Shown in pieces: positions 7,627 to 11,874 of a DNA stretch of 12,829 nucleotides. The position numbers and the translations under genes were made by a program. The first letter of the stretch is position 1. Each line of letters opens with the position of its first letter. The notes under the pieces were generated by a model, which saw only the letters and a program-made list of their open reading frames with translations, had not been told where the DNA came from and did not search any database. Source of the stretch: an uncultured Aquincola sp. (GTDB lineage Bacteria; Pseudomonadota; Gammaproteobacteria; Burkholderiales; Burkholderiaceae); assembly GCA_937883885.1 (NCBI GenBank), contig CAKZXL010000030.1, forward strand, positions 1-12,829, read 5' to 3'.

Positions 7627-7778
7627 GGGTGGCTCCGTACGGCTGGGGGTGGAGGTGTCGGTCATGGGCGGGCCAGGGGCAATTCGTGCGACTGATTCTA
7701 GAAATCGCGCCTGCCGCTGAACGCCGGATATGGCGGGTAAAAGCGGCCAAGCTGTGCGCACCGCACGCCCGGCGGGCC

Positions 7779-7802
7779 GGTCTGCCTGAATATCGGCAGA
7801 CC
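7779..7802. repeat. Perfect 8-bp inverted repeat overlapping the leftward promoter
   Basis: GGTCTGCC (7779-7786) and GGCAGACC (7795-7802) are exact reverse complements around an 8-base loop. The right arm contains the first bases of the sigma28-like -10 box read on the minus strand, and the left arm falls at the expected transcription start. It could be an operator or a 5'-end RNA hairpin in the fliM leader. There is no T-run after it on either strand, so a terminator is unlikely. Confidence 0.5.
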
Positions 7803-7816
7803 ACGGCCAATATATA
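7790..7816 (-). promoter_or_regulatory. Sigma28 (FliA)-like promoter for the fliM-flhA operon
   Basis: Read on the minus strand: TATATATT, 11 bases, GCCGATAT. The E. coli sigma28 consensus is TAAAGTTT-N11-GCCGATAA, so the -10 matches 7 of 8, the -35 5 of 8, and the spacing is exact. It lies about 125-165 bases upstream of the fliM start. The same GCCGATA followed by N5-GCAGAC occurs at the rightward promoter, which strengthens both. A weaker sigma70-like reading (TTATCA-N17-TATATT, 7837-7809) overlaps it and cannot be excluded. Confidence 0.55.
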
Positions 7817-7883
7817 TGGACAAACTCAATTTGATAACTGAGCAGCCACGGCGAATTTATGAGGTCAATATGTCAGACGCTGT

Positions 7884-7915
7884 GAAGCGGCCCGCTTCTC
7901 ACATGCTGTAACAGC
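7884..7915. promoter_or_regulatory. Two adjacent operator-like dyads
   Basis: GAAGCGG-C-CCGCTTC (7884-7898) is a perfect 7-bp dyad with a 1-base centre, and GCTGT-A-ACAGC (7905-7915) a perfect 5-bp dyad. Their centres are 19 bases apart, close to two helical turns. Single-base spacers favour protein binding sites over RNA hairpins. They sit about 100 bases upstream of the riboswitch aptamer, where its promoter would be expected. No regulator can be named from the sequence. Confidence 0.35.
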
Positions 7916-8011
7916 TGCGCCCGCCCACCACCCGATGCAGTGCAATCGTCCACACGTTGCGCTGCAACATGCTCGCCGCCGGTTGTGCCGCGCGGCGGGC
8001 GGCCCCTAGCA

Positions 8012-8117
8012 TCCGCCACCACTCAGGGCACACCCGCGCGAAAGCCGGGGTCGCAAAGCTTCCGGTCTGCCCCCACGGCGTACGCGCCCGGGAACGACAG
8101 CGGGGCCGCCAGACGGA
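8012..8117 (+). promoter_or_regulatory. Cyclic di-GMP-I (GEMM) riboswitch aptamer
   Basis: The conserved GEMM blocks occur in order. CAGGGCACACC (8024-8034) corresponds to the CAGGGCAAACC of the Vibrio Vc2 aptamer. A P2 stem 8033-8039/8044-8049 (one bulged C) is capped by the GAAA tetraloop at 8040-8043. TCGCAAAGCTTCCGGTCT (8051-8068) matches the CGCAAAGC...CCGG core. P3 pairs GTC 8065-8067 with GAC 8096-8098 and CCC 8071-8073 with GGG 8090-8092, and ends in GGCG-TACG-CGCC (8077-8088), a UNCG tetraloop hairpin. AGCGGGG (8099-8105) is the conserved 3' segment. TCCG 8012-8015 with CGGA 8114-8117 may close P1. G8027 aligns with Vc2 G20 and A8055 with A47; G at position 20 argues for c-di-GMP rather than cGAMP. 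The aptamer reads toward fliE, about 540 nt away. Confidence 0.85.
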
Positions 8118-8147
8118 CGCCACCGCCTCAAGGTGGGCTGCCGCCTG

Positions 8148-8191
8148 TCCCGGGCCATGCCATGCGCAGGGCCGGGAGACCTGCTTTTGTT
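8148..8191 (+). terminator. Candidate riboswitch expression platform: two exclusive hairpins and a T-rich tract
   Basis: About 30 nt after the aptamer, bases 8148-8177 can form a long GC-rich stem (TCCCGG with CCGGGA, then CC/GG and TGC/GCA around a 5-base loop, one G-G mismatch and one bulge). Alternatively GCAGG (8166-8170) pairs with CCTGC (8180-8184), and that stem is followed directly by TTTTGTT (8185-8191), an intrinsic-terminator form. The two structures share 8166-8177 and cannot coexist, as in an antiterminator/terminator pair. The terminator stem is only 5 bp with a 9-base loop, so its strength is doubtful. A third small hairpin, CCACC/GGTGG, lies at 8120-8136. Confidence 0.35.
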
Positions 8192-8439
8192 GCGTGCGCG
8201 CGCTGGGTCGACCTGCCTCCCCAGCCACGGAAAGCGCCCGCCCATGCCCGCCCACCGCACCGTCAGCCCGCCCGCGCTAAGCCCGCATAAGCCGGGTTGT
8301 TCGGGCGTTTCTCGGGTTTGCCCGGGGGCCCCAGGCTCCGTAACATTTGGTCCATCAGACAGGCCCTTGCCTTTTGCGTCGCTTCGACGTCCCACTCACC
8401 AGAAAGTACCGGATGAGTCACCAGATGGATATCGATATA

Positions 8440-8461
8440 ACCCGCCGGATAACGGCGAGGT
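8440..8461 (+). other. Strong hairpin in the fliE upstream region
   Basis: ACCCGCCG (8440-8447) pairs over eight bases with CGGCG-A-GGT (8453-8461, one bulged A) around the loop GATAA. It is followed by a GCAAAACCCTCCGG stretch that superficially recalls the GEMM core, but the upstream GGGCAAA element and P3 are missing. Its role is unknown; it lies just upstream of the rightward sigma28-like promoter. Confidence 0.35.
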
Positions 8462-8508
8462 GGGCCGCCGCAAAACCCTCCGGCACCCCGGGCGCAAATT
8501 TGAGCCCC

Positions 8509-8535
8509 TCAAGTCGGGGCTGCTCGGGCCGATAG
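8509..8535 (+). promoter_or_regulatory. Sigma28 (FliA)-like promoter for the fliEFGH operon
   Basis: TCAAGTCG (8509-8516), 11 bases, GCCGATAG (8528-8535): 5 of 8 and 7 of 8 matches to the sigma28 -35 and -10 with exact spacing. The start point would fall near 8541-8543, giving a leader of about 116 nt to fliE. The block GCCGATA-N5-GCAGAC (8528-8545) is shared with the divergent promoter. Both elements lie inside small inverted repeats (AGCCCC/GGGGCT at 8503-8521; CTGCT/AGCAG at 8520-8543). Transcripts from here would not carry the riboswitch, which lies 400 bases upstream. Confidence 0.55.
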
Positions 8536-8658
8536 ACCAGCAGACACCCGCCCTTGAATCGATCGAGCAACCCGCCGCACGCGGCGAGTTGAGCCGCTGC
8601 ATGGCCTGAAGGGGCCCGCAACCGGCGCCCCCACAAGAACCGCCCGAGGAAACCGACC

Positions 8659-9018
8659 ATGTCTTCCGCACTGCTTTCGATCCAGGCCGACCTGGCGCGC
8701 CTCGCCGGCGACGTCGAGCGGCTGACGCCGACCGCGCCGGTGCAGCCCGCACTGAACCTGGACGACGGTCTGGCTTCCGGCTCCGCAGGAGCACAGGGCG
8801 ACGGTTTTGTCGCCGGCTTTAAGCAGGTGCTGATGTCGGTGGACGCCAAGGACAAGGCCGCCGCCGAAAAGGTGGCCGACGTGGACGCCGGCCGCAGCGA
8901 CGACCTGGTGGGCGCGATGTTGTCCAGCCAGCAGGCGAGCCTGTCGTTCTCGATGCTCATGCAGGTGCGCAACAAGGTCGTGGGTGCCTTCGACGAGCTG
9001 ATCAAGCTGCAGCTGTAG
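8659..9018 (+). CDS. fliE: Flagellar hook-basal body protein FliE
   Basis: 119 residues, typical of FliE (about 105-120). The N-terminal half is variable (MSSALLSIQADLARLAGDVERL and a Gly/Ala/Asp linker). The C-terminal half carries the family pattern: GFVAGFKQVLMSVDAKDKAAAEK, then a D-L-V-x-A-M-x-x-x-Q-x-A-S-L-S-F stretch and MLMQVRNKVVGAFDELIKLQL, with the near-invariant VRNK at about 102-105. FliE joins the MS ring to the proximal rod and is among the first export substrates. The start has GAGGA at 8646-8650, eight bases upstream. It is first in the rightward operon, 45 nt before fliF, as in most flagellar clusters. Confidence 0.95.
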   Translation: MSSALLSIQADLARLAGDVERLTPTAPVQPALNLDDGLASGSAGAQGDGFVAGFKQVLMSVDAKDKAAAEKVADVDAGRSDDLVGAMLSSQQASLSFSMLMQVRNKVVGAFDELIKLQL

Positions 9019-9063
9019 CCGCCGGCCACCGCCTGCTGACCGACCACCCAACCGCCGTACGCC

Positions 9064-10809
9064 GTGATCGCCACGCTCAAGCCCGCCCTCTCCCGCCTGC
9101 GCCCCGCTGGCGGTCTGCCGCCCGGCCTCGTCAGGAGCCTGGGCCCCATCCTCACACTGGCCATCGGCGTCACGCTGGCGGTGCTGATGTTCCTGTGGCG
9201 CGACCAGTCGGGCTACAAGGCCGTGTTCGGCGCCCGCGAAAAGGTGGCCGCCGCCGAGATGATGGCGGTGCTGGACGCCGAAGGCGTGCGCTACCGCGTG
9301 CACCCCGACAGCGGCCAGGTGCTGGTGCCCGAAGCCCAGCTGGGCAAGGTGCGCATGCTGCTGGCCGCCAAGGGCGTGACGGCCAAGCTGCCCAGCGGCC
9401 TGGAGCTGATGGACAAGAACGATCCGCTGGGCGTGAGCCAGTTCGTGCAGGACGTTCGCTTTCGCCGCGGCCTGGAAGGCGAGCTGGCGCAAAGCATCAT
9501 GACCTTCGACGCGGTGGACTCTGCGCGTGTGCACCTGTCCATCGCCAAGTCGTCGTCGTTCGTGGTGAGCGATGGCGAGAAGAGCTCGGCCTCGGTGGTG
9601 GTGCAGCTCAAGCCCGGCCGCACGCTCAGCCATGAACAGATCGCCGCCGCCATCAACCTGGTGGCCGGCAGCGTGGCCAGCCTGGACCCCACCCGCGTGA
9701 GCCTGGTGGACCAGGCCGGCAACCTGCTGTCGGCCCGCATCGACCTGGCCGATGCGATGGACGGCACCGCGCAGGTGAGCGATGCCGCCAAGCGCTACAC
9801 CGAAGAAGCCCGCCGCAACGTGCGCGACCTGCTGTCGCCGGTGCTGGGCGAAGACAACTACAAGACCAGCGTCACCGCACTGGTGGACAACGACCGCGTC
9901 CAGGAAACGCACGAGACCTACGGCGCCACGCCCAAGGTCACCAACGAGGCGATGCGCCAGGAGATGGACCGCGACGGCGTGGCCGTGGGCGTGCCCGGCT
10001 CGCTGAGCAACCGCCCGGTGGCGGTGGCCGCCTCGCAGCCGGCCGACGCCGGCACCGCGAGCAAGAACGCCACCACGCGCCAGTACGCGTACGACCGCAA
10101 CATCACCCAGATCAAGCGCAGCCGCGGCCGCCTGGCCAAGCTCAACGTGGCGGTGGTGCTCAATGCCTCGGCCGCGCCCAGCGGCAAGGGCAGCTGGACC
10201 AATGAAGAGATCGCCGGCGTCGAGAAGATGCTGCGCAGCGGCCTGGGCATCAATGCCGAGCGCGGCGACACGCTGGTCGTCTCGGCCATGCCCTTCCCGG
10301 CCCGCCCGGCGCCCGAGCCCTGGTGGCAGCAGCGCGACAACATCGTCGACATCACCGGCTACGTGGGCTACGCCGTGGCAGCGCTGCTGGGCTTCCTGCT
10401 GATCGTGCGGCCGCTGATGAAGCTGATGCAGAACCGCTACAGCGCGGCCAGCGTCACGCCGCTGACGCCGATCCCGCCGGCGCCGCAAGCCGCTGTCACC
10501 GACCGTCCGTCGGCCCTGGGCAGCAACCCCGCCGTGGCCGCACTGCCGCAGCCGGGCGCCGAAGCGGTGCTGCCGGGCGCCGCGCAGATCGCTGCCACTG
10601 CCGCGGCCATGGCCGCCGCCGCAGGCACGCAGCCGGGCGACATGTCGGTGCGGCCGCTGCTGGAGAACTACGACCTGCCGCCGCCGGGCTCGCCGGTGGA
10701 CGTGCTGGTCGATCACCTGAAGGTCCTGGCCGGCAAGGAGCCGGAACGGGTCGCCGAAGTCGTCAAACAGTGGGTGCAGAAAAATGAGCGAGCAGAGCAA
10801 CCAGCTTGA
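9064..10809 (+). CDS. fliF: Flagellar MS-ring protein FliF
   Basis: 581 residues from a GTG start. An in-frame stop at 9037-9039 and no earlier start make this GTG the first possible one, and it keeps the first membrane helix (about 27-45); no Shine-Dalgarno is visible. Next comes the secretin-like ring-building region (about 49-230, with DKNDPLGVSQFVQDVRFRRG and a VVVQLKPGRTLS segment). The beta-collar region follows to about 400 (with NDRVQETHETYG and ATTRQYAYDRNITQIK), then a second membrane helix at about 428-450 (ITGYVGYAVAALLGFLLIV). An Ala/Pro-rich cytoplasmic linker leads to the C-terminal FliG-binding helix (VDHLKVLAGKEPERVAEVVKQW). FliF forms the MS ring on which rotor and export gate assemble. 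Its end overlaps fliG by 26 bases. Confidence 0.97.
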   Translation: MIATLKPALSRLRPAGGLPPGLVRSLGPILTLAIGVTLAVLMFLWRDQSGYKAVFGAREKVAAAEMMAVLDAEGVRYRVHPDSGQVLVPEAQLGKVRMLLAAKGVTAKLPSGLELMDKNDPLGVSQFVQDVRFRRGLEGELAQSIMTFDAVDSARVHLSIAKSSSFVVSDGEKSSASVVVQLKPGRTLSHEQIAAAINLVAGSVASLDPTRVSLVDQAGNLLSARIDLADAMDGTAQVSDAAKRYTEEARRNVRDLLSPVLGEDNYKTSVTALVDNDRVQETHETYGATPKVTNEAMRQEMDRDGVAVGVPGSLSNRPVAVAASQPADAGTASKNATTRQYAYDRNITQIKRSRGRLAKLNVAVVLNASAAPSGKGSWTNEEIAGVEKMLRSGLGINAERGDTLVVSAMPFPARPAPEPWWQQRDNIVDITGYVGYAVAALLGFLLIVRPLMKLMQNRYSAASVTPLTPIPPAPQAAVTDRPSALGSNPAVAALPQPGAEAVLPGAAQIAATAAAMAAAAGTQPGDMSVRPLLENYDLPPPGSPVDVLVDHLKVLAGKEPERVAEVVKQWVQKNERAEQPA

Positions 10810-11803
10810 AGGCGCCGGGCTGAGCCCGGTGGAGCAGGCCGCGATCGTGCTGCTGAGCATGGGTGAGGAGCCGGCTGCCGCCGTGCTGCGTTGCCTGTCG
10901 CGCGAAGAGCTGCTGGAGGTCACCCAGGTGATGTCGCGCATGAGCGGCATCAAGGTCGAATCGGTGAAGACCTCGATCCAGCACTTCTTCGAGGACTACC
11001 GCGAGCAAAGCGGCGTGCACGGTGCCTCGCGCAGCTACCTGCAGCGCTCGCTCGATCTGGCGCTGGGCCGCGAGATCGCGAGCAGCGTGCTCAACAGCAT
11101 CTACGGCGATGCCATCCGCCCCAAGATGGCCCGGCTGCAATGGGCCACGCCCAAGTGGCTGGCCGACCAGATCGCCAACGAGCATGTGCGCATGCAGGCG
11201 GTGTTCCTGGCCTTTTTGCCCAGCGCGATGGCCGGCGGCGTGATCGATGCGCTGCCCGCCGAAGGCCGCGACCTGGTGCTGCTGAACGTGGCGCGGCTCA
11301 AGGAGATCGACCGCGAACTGCTGGCCGAACTCGACCTGCTGGTGGACCGTTGCCTGGACACGCTGAGCACCCAGAGCACCAGCGTGGAAGGCATCCGCCA
11401 GGCCGCCGAGATCCTGAACCGCCTGCCCGGCAACCGCCAGCAGATGGTGGAGCTGCTGCGCGCCCACGACCCCGAGGTGATGCAGGAGCTGGAGATCAGC
11501 ATGTACGACTTCGGCGTGCTGGGCCGCCAGAGCGAGCCCAACCTGCTCAAGATCATCGAAGCCGTGCCGCTGGAGCAATGGGCCATTGCGCTCAAGGGCG
11601 CCGAAGCCGCGGTGCGCGACGCCATCCTGCAGACCATGCCCAAGCGGCAGGCGCAGGCCTTCGAGGACACCATGCGCCGCAGCGGCCCGGTGCCGCTGTC
11701 GCGCGTGGAACAGACGCGCCAGGAAATCATGGCGCAGGTCAAGCAGCTGGTGGACGACGGCGAGATCGAGATCCAGCTGTTCGCCGAAGCGACGGTGGAG
11801 TGA
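10784..11803 (+). CDS. fliG: Flagellar rotor protein FliG, divergent
   Basis: 339 residues, normal for FliG (about 330-345). The N-domain (about 12-100, LSPVEQAAIVLLSMGEEPAA) binds FliF. The middle domain (about 118-225) contains LADQIANEHVRMQAVFLAFLP, in which the invariant EHPQ motif is EHVR (133-136). VEGIRQAAEILNRLP matches the GG...R.AAEI.N segment. The C-domain (about 225-330) keeps ALKGAE and GPVPLSRVEQTRQEIM, but the torque helix reads VLGRQSEPNLLKIIEAV, so the usual DDR charges facing the stator align with SEP. FliG transmits stator force to the MS ring. The start overlaps the end of fliF, suggesting translational coupling. The family is certain; the rotor-stator interface is atypical. 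Confidence 0.95.
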   Translation: MSEQSNQLEGAGLSPVEQAAIVLLSMGEEPAAAVLRCLSREELLEVTQVMSRMSGIKVESVKTSIQHFFEDYREQSGVHGASRSYLQRSLDLALGREIASSVLNSIYGDAIRPKMARLQWATPKWLADQIANEHVRMQAVFLAFLPSAMAGGVIDALPAEGRDLVLLNVARLKEIDRELLAELDLLVDRCLDTLSTQSTSVEGIRQAAEILNRLPGNRQQMVELLRAHDPEVMQELEISMYDFGVLGRQSEPNLLKIIEAVPLEQWAIALKGAEAAVRDAILQTMPKRQAQAFEDTMRRSGPVPLSRVEQTRQEIMAQVKQLVDDGEIEIQLFAEATVE

Positions 11804-11805
11804 GC

Positions 11806-11874
11806 ATGAACGCCCACACCCCCACCCACCGACTCAAACGCAGCGCCGTGCCGGTGCGGGGGCTGGCCGCATGA
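11806..11874 (+). CDS. Possible 22-residue leader peptide coupled to fliH
   Basis: A short frame opens at ATG 11806 with GGAG at 11797-11800, five bases upstream. It encodes a basic 22-residue peptide (starts MNAHTPTHRLKR, ends PVRGLAA) and stops at 11872-11874, overlapping the fliH ATG as ATGA. fliH itself has only a weak G-rich site upstream. Translation of this frame would bring ribosomes to the fliH start. No homology is recognised, and it could simply be a decoy frame in the 67-nt gap after fliG. Confidence 0.3.
   Translation: MNAHTPTHRLKRSAVPVRGLAA

Larger units (their letters stand above)
7627..8658. other. Divergent intergenic region of about 1 kb without a convincing gene
   Basis: This gap separates the fliM and fliE operons, where classical Flag-2 loci carry the sigma54 activator gene lafK. 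Several open frames exist on both strands, but their translations are Pro/Arg-rich, have no recognisable domain and no good ribosome-binding sites, so they look like chance frames in GC-rich DNA. What the region does hold is regulatory: two outward sigma28-like promoters, a c-di-GMP-I riboswitch aptamer, several hairpins and two operator-like dyads, each listed separately. Bases about 7800-7875 are clearly more AT-rich than the surroundings. Confidence 0.7.

Noticed and set aside
7864..7878. Third sigma28-like box (GTCAATAT followed by CAGAC) that could drive the riboswitch transcript
   Set aside because: The -10 matches only 5 of 8, there is no -35 at the right distance, and the spacing to CAGAC differs from the two good sites.
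8463..8500. Second GEMM-like core (GCAAAACCCTCCGG) after a strong hairpin
   Set aside because: The upstream GGGCAAA element, the GNRA-capped P2 and the P3 pairing are missing, so a second aptamer is not supported.
8347..8535. 62-codon plus-strand frame upstream of fliE (and longer frames at 8133-8609 and 7940-8290)
   Set aside because: No ribosome-binding site of note, no recognisable domain, Pro/Arg-rich composition, and overlap with structured regulatory DNA.
7666..8658. Sigma54 (-24/-12) promoters, expected if lafK-type control applied
   Set aside because: No GG-N10-GC pair with acceptable flanks was found on either strand in a manual scan.
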